A DNA stretch of 64,000 bases from contig CM038049.1 in the NCBI GenBank assembly GCA_021397845.1, positions 102,516,877-102,580,876 on the forward strand. The letters are read 5' to 3'. Numbering within the stretch: the first letter of the stretch is position 1; each line of letters begins with the position of its first letter. The DNA comes from Areca catechu (lineage: Eukaryota; Streptophyta; Magnoliopsida; Arecales; Arecaceae). Of the stretch, positions 54,010-64,000 are shown piece by piece. The position numbers and the translations under genes were made by a program. The notes under the pieces were generated by a model, which was given only the letters and a program-made list of their open reading frames with translations, made no database searches and was not told the origin of the DNA.

Positions 54010-55257
54010 CGGTGCGGACACCAGAGGCACCAGAATAAGGCAGAGGCTTCTCAACCCTCTGTGGATCACTTAGTTAATATTTGAGTCCCTGTAATAAAGC
54101 TTAGTCCAACTACATTTGAGTCCTGTAATTAGTCCAGCTCTTGTTGAGCTAGTTCAGTCCAATGCTAGCCAGCTCATGTTGAGCTAATTTCAATTTTTGA
54201 GTCCTGTCCAATCAGATTGAAGACTCAAGACCACATCATACAAGTGAAGACCAAGTTCAACCTAATTGAAGACATAAAAGTTAAGCCCAAGTCCAACCCA
54301 GCTTGAAGACTTGAAGAGTCCAGGAAGAGAAGACAAAATCAGGAACAAATTCAAAACCCTGGACCAGCCGGAAGGAATTTGGGCCAGCCCAGGCCCAGGT
54401 AGAATTTAGGGCACCCCTCCCTAGGGTCACCTCCCCTCTTGGTCGGCCACTTATGGTCACCACCTTGGCCGACCAAGAGAAGGACAAGAGGGGAGTATTT
54501 TGAGTTAAAGTTTTCTACCTATTACCTTGTATTCCAATTAGAGTTTGAAAGGGAAAAGGAGTCCTATGTAAAGTCTAAAGTGCCCTTACTTGGAGCCCAA
54601 GGTTAAGGGTCTATTTAAGGGACCCTAGTCTCTTGTATGAAACCTAATTTTTGATGAATGAAACCCTTGAGTTCTTCTATTGAGTTGTGTGATACCCTGC
54701 AGTGTGCATAAAGGGGTTTGCGAGAGTTTTTCTTCCCAATGCTGCAATCATCTTCCTGTTGCCAACAAGCATCTCAGATCCCTGGATGCCCACTCCAAAA
54801 AAAGCCTTCCCTAGCTATTTTTTTTTGTTTTATTGTTCCTTTGTGAGTTTTCTAACCCCTGGCAGGTCGTTTACAGGTCCTCGAGTTCCTACGAATCCAA
54901 CGACTCCATCCAAGCCTCAATTGGATCACCGAGCAGAAAGTAGGTCTTTGGCTCGGTTTTCCAGGCCTCATCCATCGAGGAACGAGAGACCCTTTTTTTG
55001 CGATCTTCACAGACATTGTCAGGTACACCTCCTCTACCTCCAGTAGTTTTATTGTAGGAGAACTTGCCCTAACCGAGGCTTCTCAGCCCCGGCGATCCTT
55101 CTTTTCTACTTTTCTAGGTCCTATTCTGCATGCTGATCTTCTAAAATTCATATAAAATCCCCTACAACTTATTTTAATCTGAAATTTGGGAATTGGTCAC
55201 TCAACCCCACATATAAAACATACAAAAAAAAATTGCATGCATATTAGTCCCCCATCA
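54010..55257 (+). repeat. GyA-4 5' LTR
   Basis: First base is C where the 3' LTR has T (CGGTG versus TGGTG). Contains GAGTCC words and AGCTC(A/T)TGTTGAGCT inverted repeats (54137-54185) and a TATA-like CTATTTAAGG at 54611-54620. It lacks 12 bp near 54940 that the 3' LTR keeps (62108-62120). Confidence 0.94.
54611..54620 (+). promoter_or_regulatory. TATA-like element in GyA-4 5' LTR
   Basis: CTATTTAAGG followed by GGACCCTAG; conserved in all GyA LTRs that keep this part. Confidence 0.55.
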
Positions 55258-55259
55258 TT

Positions 55260-55271
55260 TGGTATCAGAGC
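55260..55271 (+). other. Primer-binding site, GyA-4
   Basis: TGGTATCAGAGC, two bases after the LTR. Confidence 0.93.
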
Positions 55272-56153
55272 TTAGATTAGGGCTTGTTTTCTGCAATGCT
55301 TTTGTCCATATATGCTCTGTTAGTTTAATTATTTCTCCCTAATAAATACTCCAAAAATTCTAAAATTTATTTTTTTGGATTCATAATAATTCACGGTAAT
55401 CTTAAGAATTTTCTCAGATTTTATTATGACCTGTGAATTTTTTTCAAGCCGAAATACAGCCTGTAAATTCTTGGCTCCATTTTTTTTCAGCAAGATAAGT
55501 TTGGAAGTTTTAGGGTTTTATTTAGCATTTTTTGCATATCTTTTAATTTTATTATATTTCTTGCATATTAGGCCATAATTTACAAGTTTTCTTCTATTTA
55601 AAAAAATACCAAAAAAAAATAATAATAATAAAATAAAATTACATATTCTCCAAAAAAATACCAAAAAACATCTAACCCTAATTTGCATCATTTGCCTGCC
55701 ATCATTGCATAATCTACTTTTAAGGGCACTCTTGCTATGTCAGATGGGGGGAGGATTTGATCACCTCTCCTTAGCTCAAAACCACATCCCTTGCATTCGG
55801 TCCCAAGCCTTAACCTAAAATTAACTAGACTTAATTTGCCCTAGTGGGCTAGGGACACCAACTGGTCGGGTCCGGGCTAGTGTTAGATCACTGTGTCAAG
55901 TTAACCTGTGTGTGCCTTGTGCCCAGTGTCTAGAACGGTGGTTTAGGGATTCAATCCCAAAGGGCTTGTGTGCTAGTCCGCCTACCTGGCCAATCTCTGA
56001 TTAGTGTCTAGGATTGGAAATCAGGGACCTAACACTCCCCTTACACCTGCCTGGCTGAGTACAGGGTTACTATAGGCTAGTTTGTCACCCTGATTGAGCA
56101 TCTAGTTTGGACTCTAGGTCTAGTTAGCTATAGTCGGTCTGATCAAGTCTTGC
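55272..56153 (+). other. GyA-4 leader with two-hairpin module at 55923-56058
   Basis: Non-coding and AT-rich, with A/AAT runs at 55600-55660, then the conserved block and the two hairpin units (boxes CAGTGTCTAG at 55924 and CTGGCTGAG at 56051). The same order as in GyA-1, -2 and -3. Confidence 0.75.
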
Positions 56154-57680
56154 ATGAGCACTAGATCAGGAGTTTCATATCACCCACCTCCTTCACAAAT
56201 GTCTGAACCCATGGAAAATTTACAAGCCCAAATAAAAGCCCTAGCTGATCAAATGGCCCAGATGGCTACCCAGATAACTACCCAGATGACTACCCAGATG
56301 ACCCAGTTAACTCAGTCTGGTATTCAAACCAATGATAGAATTGACCATCTTGCCAGCTGGTTTGATCAGTTAGAAGTCCGGGTAGGGACCCCAGGAAAAA
56401 CCCATGGGTCACAGTCTGAGCCAGATCCTAATTTCCCTCAACCTAGGAGGACCCCAAACCCTAATCCATACCCTGAGGTCGAACCTAGGAGAGCCCCTCA
56501 TCCTGACCCATACTATAACCCTCAGCCTAGGAGGACCCCAGACCCTGACCCATACCAAGAGGTCGAACCTAGGAGAGCCCCTCAACCTGACCCATACTAC
56601 AATCCTGAGCCCAGGAGGACCCCAAACCCTGATCCATATCTTGAGGTTGTAACTAGAAGAGGCTATCGTCCTGACCCAATCCCTAAAGTTCGTCATAGAA
56701 GGCCTAATCAGGATTTTTTAGACCAGGAGGACCGATCCTATAGACATGTCAAGCTTGATGCTCCAACTTTTGATGGTTGTCTAGATCCTAAGGTGTATAT
56801 AGATTGGGAGGGAGAGATGGATCAATATTTTGAATGGTATGATATGACAGAGGAGCGTAAATTTAGGTTTGCTAAGCTTTAGTTGATTCGAGAAGCCAGG
56901 TTACATTGGGCTAGTGTTGAGAGAACCCTTAATCTAGGAGGGTGTGATCCTATAACCACCTGGTGGGCCATGAAGGGTAAGCTTAGGACAAGATACGTTC
57001 CAGCTTCATATCGTAGTGGGTTACTAGATCAATGGCAACGATTTAATCAGGGTAACAAGTGCATAAATGAGTACATTGCAAAATTTGATGAGTATTCCAT
57101 GCGATGTGATTTGAGGGAGTCTGAGGATGTTGTCTTATCTAGGTTTAGGGCTGGATTAAGAGATGACATTAAGAAAGAGCTCTACATGAGAGAGGTTAGA
57201 GATCTGGACCATGCTTACCAGATTGCTAGGGATCATGAACGTTTCCATAGAGGGCCCGTTTACCGTTGACCTGAGCCCACTAGATACCCTAGTCAGTATC
57301 CGGGAGCTAGCCAGCCCTTTCAGAGTCGACCCATACCCAGTCGACCCAGTCCTAGTCTACCAGGCCCAAACCGACCCAGTCCTAGTCAGCCAGGTCCGAG
57401 TCAACCCCAGCCTAGTAATTCTTTGGCCCACAAGGATGATCGAGGAAAATCTGTAAAAGCTAATAAGGGTTACACTCCCCAGAAGACCTATTTTAGATGT
57501 CATAAGCCAGGCCACTTTATGAATTAATGTCCAGTTAGTGCTTTACATCTAGGTGAATTACAAGAAGAAGAGCCTGAGTCTGTAGTCGAACCTGAGGGAG
57601 AAGTTTATGAGGCTGATGATCAATTAATAGAGGAGTACGAAGGTGAGGAGGAAGAACCTGAGTTTGAGAACCAATTAGGA
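56154..57680 (+). pseudogene. gag, GyA-4 (three nonsense codons)
   Basis: Forms the particle in an active element. MSTRSGVSYHPPPSQ start; Gln/Met-rich helix with repeated MTTQ units (to about residue 60); two and a half 28-residue EPRRAP/EPRRTP repeats (56440-56650); capsid-like retrotrans_gag region from LDAPTFDGCLDPKVYI (56750) to RDLDHAYQIARDHE (57240); Pro/Ser/Arg hinge with PSRPSPSLPGPNRPSPSQ-like repeats; and a zinc knuckle YFRCHKPGHFMN near 57490-57530. The first knuckle Cys is Tyr and the residue before its last Cys is a TAA. Stops: TAG 56880, TGA 57267, TAA 57525, at least two at positions where GyB suggests Gln or Arg. It reads on into pol without frameshift. Confidence 0.9.
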
Positions 57681-60398
57681 GTGATTAGGTGCATCCTAGC
57701 CCAAACCCCAATTAAGGAAGATTGGCATAGGACTAGCATCCTACAGACTTTTGTTAAGATAGGGGATAAGGTTCTTAAGATCATCATAGATAATGGGAGT
57801 TGTATCAATGCCATCTCTGCCAAGACAGTTAAATCTTTAGGATTGACCACAGTTCCTCATCCTAGCACGTACAAAGTTTCTTGGGTAGATTCCACCTCCA
57901 TCCAAATTCAAGTTAGGTGCCAAATCTTACTTAGATTGCAGACCTATGAGGAAAAGATTTGGTGTGATGTTATCCCCATGGAAGTAAGTAGTATTATTTT
58001 AGGTCGACCTTGGCTATTTGATCATGATGCAACCTTGTATGGTCGAACCAATGTTTGTACCTTCAACTACCATGGGAATAAGTTTGTTATCAATCCAGCT
58101 CCCCCTAGGGACCCAGTTAAGAGGAGTTCTAGTAGCCTTAAGGACAAGAAACCTGGAGTTAACCTGATTAAGGCTAGGGAGTTAGAACAGGAGATTGTTG
58201 AGGGTAACCCTGTTTGGATCTTGACCTCCAAAGAAATATTAGAGCCAACCCAAAAGGAACACCCTAAAGAAATTATTGAAGCTCTGAAAGAATTCGAGGA
58301 TGTCTTCCCTGAGGATTTACCTGATCAATTACCACCCCTTAGGAACATCCAGCATGCAATAGACTTAGTTCCAGGAGCCACTTTACCAAACCTTCCTCAT
58401 TATAGACTGAATCCCAGTGAGCATCAAGAATTACAGAGACAAGTGGGAGAATTACTTAGGAAGGGTTTCATTAGGGAGAGCCTGAGTCCATGTGCAGTCC
58501 CTGCTCTACTGACCCCTAAGAAGGATGGTACTTGGAGGATGTGTGTAGATAGTAGAGCTATCAACAAAATAACAGTGAAATATAGGTTTCCCATCCCCCG
58601 ATTGGATGATATGTTAGACATGATTGCCAGAGCCAGAGTTTTCTCCAAGATAGACCTTAAGAGCGGCTATCATCAGGTGAGAATTAGACCTGGGGATGAG
58701 TGGAAAACTGCTTTCAAGACTAAGGATAGCCTGTTTAAGTGGGTTGTAATGCCCTTTGGACTTTCCAATGCACCAAGTACCTTTATGAGGATTATGACCC
58801 AGGTCCTGAGAGAGTTTACTGGAAAATTCGTTGTGGTCTACTTTGACGATATTCTGATTTATAGCAGGACCAAGAAGGACCATCTTAGTCATCTAAGACT
58901 GGTATGCCAAACCCTTAGGGAGAATAACCTCTATGCCAACTTTAAGAAGTGTGATTTCATGACACATAGGGTCATCTTTCTAGGTTTTGTTGTCACCCCT
59001 GAGGGAGTTTCTGCAGATCCTGAAAAGGTTAGGGTGATTGTTGAGTGGCCTACACCCTCTAATGTCCATGATGTACGTAGTTCCCATGGCCTAGCAACCT
59101 TTTACAGGAGATTTATTAGGGGTTTTAGCACAATCGTCGCACCTATCACCGATTGCATTAGGAAGGGTACATTTGAGTGGACCAAAGCAGCTGATAAGGC
59201 CTTCCTAGAGCTTAAGGATAAGATGACCCATGCACCCATCCTTAGATTACCTGACTTTACTAAGGTGTTTGAGGTCGCTTGCGACGCCTCGGGAGTAGGA
59301 ATAGGTGGGGTACTAAGTCAAGAGAACCACCCTGTAGCCTTCTTCAGTGAAAAGCTGAATGAGGCTAAACTTAAGTACTCTACCTATGACAAGGAATTTT
59401 ATGCGGTAGTCCAGGCCCTTAGATATTGGAGACATTATTTACTACCGCAGGAGTTTGTTTTATTTTCTGACCATGAGGCACTCCGATTCCTGAACTCCCA
59501 AAAGAAACTGAACCCACGACATGGTAAATGGATTGAGTACATTCAGGCCTACACTTTCATCCTGAAGCACCGTGCCGGCACTGAAAATAAGGCAGCAGAT
59601 GCCCTGAGCCGTAGTTCTTTACTATTGGGATCAATTAGCACCCAAGTCATAGGGTTTGATAGGTTAAAGGATGAATATGAAACCTGCCCAGACTTTGGAG
59701 GCATTTACCAGACCCTCAGGCTAGGACCATCCAATACCCATAGTGAGTATACCCTTCAGGATGGTTACCTTTTCCAGAATAATCGACTCTGTATACCCAA
59801 AACTTTCCTTAGAGAATTCCTAATCTGGGAAACCCATGCTGGAGGTTTAGCTGGTCGTTTCGGTAGAAATAAGATGATCTTAGCAATAGAGGACCAGCTT
59901 TTTTGGCCAGGATTGAAAAGGCACGTTGCACAGATTGTAGCCAGATGTCGAACTTGTGTTATTGCCAAACAGCAAAAGCAAAACACTAGTCTTTACACAC
60001 CTTTACCAGTGCCTGATCGCCCTTTGCAGGACCTAAGTATGGATTTCGTGCTAGGATTACCTAAGACCCAAAAGAAACATGACTCAATCTTTGTAGTGGT
60101 CGATAGGTTCTCTAAGATGGCTCACTTCATTCCCTGTTCCCAGACCTTTGATGCGTCTAGGGTAGCCAAACTCTTCTTAGATCATATGGTCAAACTCCAT
60201 GGCCTACCCAAGACCATTATATCTGATAGGGATGTTAGGTTCACTAGTTATTTCTGGAAGACCTTATGGCACCTATTAGGGACCAAGCTTAAGTTTTCTA
60301 CAGCCTACCACCCTCAAATAGATGGCCAAACTGAAGTAGTGAACCGAAGTTTAGGAAACCTCCTTAGATGCCTGGTAGGTGAACATGTTGGAACATGA
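57681..60398 (+). pseudogene. pol: protease, RT, RNase H, integrase core, GyA-4 (905 open codons)
   Basis: Positions counted from 57681. Protease: IIIDNGSCINAI with D37-N38-G39 instead of D-S-G, and SSIILGRPWL. RT: LPHYRLNPSEHQEL, FSKIDLKSGYHQVRIRPGDE, FGLSNAPSTFMR, and the active site YFDDILIYSR at D389/D390. RNase H: D535 in VACDASGVGIGG, YDKEFYAVVQALRYWRHYL, FSDHEALRFL. Integrase: zinc region THAGGLAGRFGRNK ... CRTC (second His of the usual LAGH is Arg), catalytic D788, D849 and E885 with 35 residues between the last two. Ends at TGA 60396 where GyB has TGG. The frame is the same as gag, as in chromoviruses with a single Gag-Pol. One of the best-preserved polyproteins in the window. Confidence 0.93.
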
Positions 60399-61237
60399 GA
60401 TTTGTTATTACCTAGAGCAGAGTTTGCCTACAACAGTTCAGTAAATAGGACAACGGGTAAGAGCCCTTTTGAGATAGTCCATGGGTACAAGCCTAATCGC
60501 CCCATTGATTTGATTCCTTTACCTATTCATGCACGAGTCTCAGAGTCCTCAGAGTCATTTGCACAGCATATTAGAGACTTGCTTAAAGACATTAACCAAA
60601 AGATAAACTTAAGCAATGAAACTTATAAAAATTTGGTTAATTCCCAAAGAAGGATCAAAGAATTTGATGTAGCAGATTCTGTCATGATTAGGCTTAGGCC
60701 TGAATGGTTTTCACCTGGGACCATTAAGAAGCTTCATGCTCGGGGAGCCAGACCTTTTAAAGTATTAAAGAAGGTTGGATCAAATGCCTATCTGCTAGAC
60801 TTGCCTTCGGATCTGGGCATTAGTTCTACCTTCAATATTACAGACCTGGTTGAGTACAGGGAACCGGCAATGATACCCAGTGAGGCTTTTGGACTTATCC
60901 CTTCTGTTAAGAGTGATCCTTACCCAGAGTGTCCACCAATTAATTGGCCTGAGAGAGGAGAACGGATCGAGCATATCTTGGATGATCAAGCCATTACGAC
61001 CCGGGGTCGCGGTTATCAACGCTTCCTAGTCCGATGGCAAGGTCGGCCAGAGTCGGACGATTCGTGGATTCTCGAGAGGACTTGGAACACCTCAACCCAG
61101 ACCTTCTTGAGAGATATGTGAGCCAATCTGATCTTCACTCGACAGGGTCGAGTTCCTCCTACCCCGGGAGAATTGGTGCGGACACCAGAGGCACCATAAT
61201 AAGGCAGAGGCTTCTCAACCCTCTGCGGATCACTTAG
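60399..61237 (+). pseudogene. Integrase C-terminus and chromodomain, GyA-4 (late frameshift)
   Basis: Same frame as pol after the TGA. LLLPRAEFAYNSSVNRTTGK, PNRPIDLIPLPIHARVSES, GPY-like MIRLRPEWFSPGTIKKLHAR, LVEYREPAMIPSEAFG, chromodomain from about 60957 (ERIEHILDDQAITTRGRGYQ ... WQGRPESDDSWI). A one-base deletion near 61065 (TGGATTCTCG against TGGATTTCTCG in GyA-1) shifts the last helix; the other frame continues EDLEHLNPDLLERYV and runs over the polypurine tract into the 3' LTR to 61237. Confidence 0.9.
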
Positions 61238-62433
61238 TTAATATTTGAGTCCCTGTAATAAAGCTTAGTCCAACTACATTTTAGTCCTATAATTAGTCCA
61301 GCTCTTGTTGAGCTAGTTCAGTCCAATGCTAGCCAGCTCATGTTGAGCTAATTTCAATTTTTGAGTCCTGTCCAATCAGATTGAAGACTCAAGACCACAT
61401 CATACAAGTGAAGACCAAGTTCAACCTAATTGAAGACATAAAAGTTAAGCCCAAGTCCAACCCAGCTTGAAGACTTGAAGAGTCCAGGAAGAGAAGACAA
61501 AATCAGGAACAAATTCAAAACCCTGGACCAGCCGGAAGGAATTTGGGCCAGCCCAGGCCCAAGTAGAATTTAGGGCGCCCCTCCCTAGGGTCTCCTCCCC
61601 TCTTGGTCGGCCACTTATGGTCACCACCTTGGCCGACCAAGAGAAGAACAAGAGGGGAGTATTTTGAGTTAAAGTTTTCTACCTATTACCTTGTATTCCA
61701 ATTAGAGTTTGAAAGGGAAAAGGAGTCCTATGTAAAGTCTAAAGTGCCCTTACTTGGAGCCCGAGGTTAAGGGTCTATTTAAGGGACCTTAGCCTCTTGT
61801 ATGAAACCTAATTTTTGATGAATGAAACCCTTGAGTTCTTCTATTGAGTTGTGTGATACCCTGCTGTGTGCATAAAGGGGTTTGCGAGAGTTTTTCTTTC
61901 CAGTGCTGCAATCATCTTCCTGTTTCCAACAAGCATCTCAGATCCCTGGATGCCCACTCCAAAAGAAGCCATCCCTTGCTATTTTTTCTTTATTTTCTTG
62001 TTCCTTTGTGAGTTTTCTAACCCCTGACAGGTCATTTATAGGTCCCCGAGTTCCTAGAAATCCAACGACTCCAGCCAAGCCTCAATCGGATCACCGAGCA
62101 GAAAGTCGGGTATCCGCGGGTCTTTGGCTCGGTTTTCCAGGCCGCATCCATCGAGGAACGAGAGACCCTTTTGCTACGATCTTCACAGACATTATCAGGT
62201 ACACCCCCTCTACCTCCAATAGTTTTATTGTAGGAGAACTTGCCCTAACCGAGGCTTCTCAGCCCCAGCGATCCTTCTTTTCTACTTTTCTAGGTCCTAA
62301 TCTGCATGCTGATCTTCTAAAATTCATATAAAATTCCCTACAACTTATTTTAATCTGAAATTTGAGAATTAATCACTCAACCCCACATATAAAACATACA
62401 AAAAAAAATTGCATGCATATTAGTCCCCCATCA
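61174..62433 (+). repeat. GyA-4 3' LTR
   Basis: TGGTGCGGACACC to CCCATCA, 1260 bp. Keeps the 12 bp missing from the 5' LTR. Followed by TSD AAAGC. Confidence 0.94.
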
Positions 62434-64000
62434 AAAGCCCTAAAAAGTTAGAACGAGAACAAGAACTCGGGATTAAGAAACCCCGGTAGGACTAGCTCGA
62501 AATACAATACCTACTTAGGAGATAGAGAGAGCAAACCTCACATGTCTGAAGCGACCGGTACAGAGATTGCTCAACTCGATGGATGCGGCCTGGATGCCCG
62601 AGCAGTCGAACTCGTGGAAGCACTGGCTTTCGGTCAGAAGGTCGCGATGGCAAAGCTGACTATCTCCGGTGCCCGAGATGCCAGGGAGGACCTGTAGGCA
62701 AACACAATAAGGATCAGCGAGATGGGGAGATGCACAGAAAGAAACTGAGATGGGGTTGAGAAGGGGCTTCAAGCCTGGTGTCCGGCTGGATTCCGAAGTC
62801 GAAGATGGAGATAACTTGGGGCCTCGCACCCCGCGACATCCCGGAGGATGAAGGAAGCACTGGCTTTCGGTCGGAAGGTCGTGATGGCAAAGCCGACTAT
62901 CTTCGATGCCCGAGATGCCAGGGAGGACCTGTAGGAAAACACAATAAGGATCAGTGAGATGGGGAGATGCACAGAAAGAAACTGAGATGGGGTTGAGAAG
63001 GGGCTTCGAGCCCGGTGTCCGGCTGGAATCCGAAGTTGAAGATGGAGATAACTTGGGGCCTCACACCACGCGACGTCCAGGAGGATGAAGGATTCGCGAT
63101 GCCCTGGGGCGACGGACAGGTGGCCTCACACCACTCGACATCCTTGGGACGAAGGCAATTTCACTCAACCTAATCTAAGAGACAAGGGTTGGAGATGGAA
63201 TACTCAAACTCTTTTTTTCATTAATCATTCAATAGCCTTTCAAGGGAGGGATTGGGTCCTTTAAATAGGCACCCAAGGCCCATTTGAATTTTAAAAGAAA
63301 GCAAATTACAAACTCTCTTGGGTGGCGCCCAAAATTTTCATCTTCTTCTCTCTTTGGCCGACCAAAGAGACTTGGATTTGGCGTGGCATGTGGGAGGGCT
63401 TGGAGAGGGGGATTGGTCTCTTGACTTACTTCATTAGCATGCTCATTTTGGGAAGAAAGCGTGGGGCATGGCTTGCTTGAAGGGATGTGTTCCCTTGGAT
63501 TCTTCAACACCATTCTTTGGATTGATTCAAGGCCAACCAAGTGGAGAGATCTTTGGGCGTTGCATAGTTGAGGGCTTGGAGAGGGGAGTGTGGCCTTTGA
63601 CCTTCCATCCTTGCATGAACACTTTGGGAAGAAGGCTTGGAAGGGGGCTTGTTTTGTGGCTTGGTCTCTTCAAGGATCTTCAACGCCCCACATTTGATGG
63701 ATCATGGAATGATATGGGGGAGGGAAGAGGGGGATGGTGTTTCTTCCTTACAATGTCTCCCAAGAGAAAAAGGCAAGGGGATGGCGTGTGGAAAGCATGA
63801 GGGCGCCACCTTGTTTCCCTATTGGATGCCCAGGTGGCAATTGTTGTGGCGCCACATAGGTAGCTGAGGTGGCACCTGAGTTGGCATCATTCCAAGTGGA
63901 AGGGGTGGGTTGGCCCACAAGGACTTGACTTGGACTTGAAAGCCAGGGTGACTTCAATTGGGCTTGGGCCCAGTCCAAACTCAGACTCAAACAAATACAG
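62434..64000 (-). repeat. GyD LTR, second part, to window end
   Basis: No ORF of note. On the minus strand this is the U3/R portion of the GyD LTR. It contains the tandem duplication at 62616-63090 and a TATA-like box at 63260-63267. GAGTC words near 63985 suggest that the U3 end is close beyond the window. Confidence 0.72.
62616..63090. repeat. 237-bp tandem duplication in GyD LTR
   Basis: GAAGCACTGGCTTTCGGTC at 62617 recurs at 62854. The two units align to about 63090, with several point differences. A third partial echo (CCTCACACCACTCGACATCC) follows at about 63124. Confidence 0.9.

Larger units (their letters stand above)
54010..62433 (+). mobile_element. GyA-4: full-length Ty3/gypsy chromovirus, near intact
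   Basis: 8424 bp with AAAGC at 54005-54009 and 62434-62438. LTRs 54010-55257 (1248 bp) and 61174-62433 (1260 bp). Primer-binding site 55260-55271, polypurine GGGAGAAT 61166-61173. Gag and pol lie in one frame from 56154, with four nonsense codons and one frameshift near 61060. Shares LTRs and leader with GyA-1, -2 and -3 and is their coding counterpart. Confidence 0.96.
53829..64000 (-). mobile_element. GyD: Ty3/gypsy 5' LTR, internal region lost, split by GyA-4
   Basis: LTR parts 53829-54009 and 62439-64000 and beyond. Resembles the GyB LTR in layout (the T-rich start and the GATTAAGAAACCCC...AATACCTACTTAGGAG block at 62472-62523). TATA-like TATTTAAA on the minus strand at 63260-63267. Because the primer-binding side lies at the left, its internal region should extend left but is replaced by Co4 gag. 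Confidence 0.8.

Noticed and set aside
55260..55271. TGGTATCAGAGC as part of a tRNA gene
   Set aside because: Only 12 bases complementary to a tRNA 3' end, always next to an LTR end; no cloverleaf, so primer-binding sites.
60957..61075. Chromodomain as evidence for a host chromatin gene
   Set aside because: It is in frame with integrase and directly precedes a polypurine tract and LTR, as in chromoviruses.
1..64000. CRISPR arrays, prokaryotic operons, phage
   Set aside because: No regular short repeat-spacer structure; the tandem repeats have periods of 61, 84 and 237 bp without unique spacers, and all coding matches are to plant LTR elements.

Overview
The window is repeat-dense plant nuclear DNA. 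It consists almost entirely of nested LTR retrotransposons. I see no host gene, rRNA, tRNA or CRISPR array. The plant assignment rests on primer-binding sites matching the 3' end of initiator tRNA-Met, on chromodomain Ty3/gypsy elements together with Ty1/copia elements whose LTR starts resemble Angela/Tork and SIRE types, and on nested insertions with 5-bp target-site duplications (TSDs). The species cannot be told. Element labels used below are mine.

Left third (1-32364). A Ty1/copia element, Co1, is cut into pieces at 10255-12361, 18630-18946, 30488-30593 and 32280-32364. Its LTR received GyA-1 (window start to 10254), which itself received GyA-2 (2749-9017, TSD CAAGT). Its gag received GyA-3 (12362-18629, TSD CTAAT). 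Its protease region received LTR-T (18947-30487), which received GyB (20449-29441, TSD CTGCC/CTACC). Its integrase-proximal region received a solo LTR (30594-32279, TSD AAACA/AAATA).

Middle (32365-53810). Co2 is a nearly full-length but dead copia element. Its 3' LTR breaks at 42278 into the internal region of another copia, Co3. Co3 stops at 44953, where the LTR of a SIRE-like copia, Co4, begins. GyC (45560-50882, TSD AGCCG) sits inside that LTR. The gag of Co4 follows and ends about 53810.

Right part (53810-64000). A minus-strand gypsy LTR (GyD) with only its primer-binding site attached runs off the window. GyA-4 (54010-62433, TSD AAAGC) is inserted in it. GyA-4 is a near-complete chromovirus: gag-pol lies in one frame, interrupted by four stop codons and one late frameshift.

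How they fit together. GyA-1, GyA-2 and GyA-3 share LTRs and leader with GyA-4 but have lost capsid, protease, reverse transcriptase, RNase H and most of integrase. They keep a long repeat-rich ORF that ends in an integrase stub. It is intact (602 codons) in GyA-3. GyC, a diverged family, has the same design with an intact 287-codon ORF plus an intact integrase C-terminus/chromodomain ORF. GyA-4-type elements are the natural helpers. Two further patterns stand out. A two-hairpin module occurs in the 5' leaders of both gypsy and copia elements. Four tandem long hairpins, with differing but still complementary stems, lie in the copia leader.
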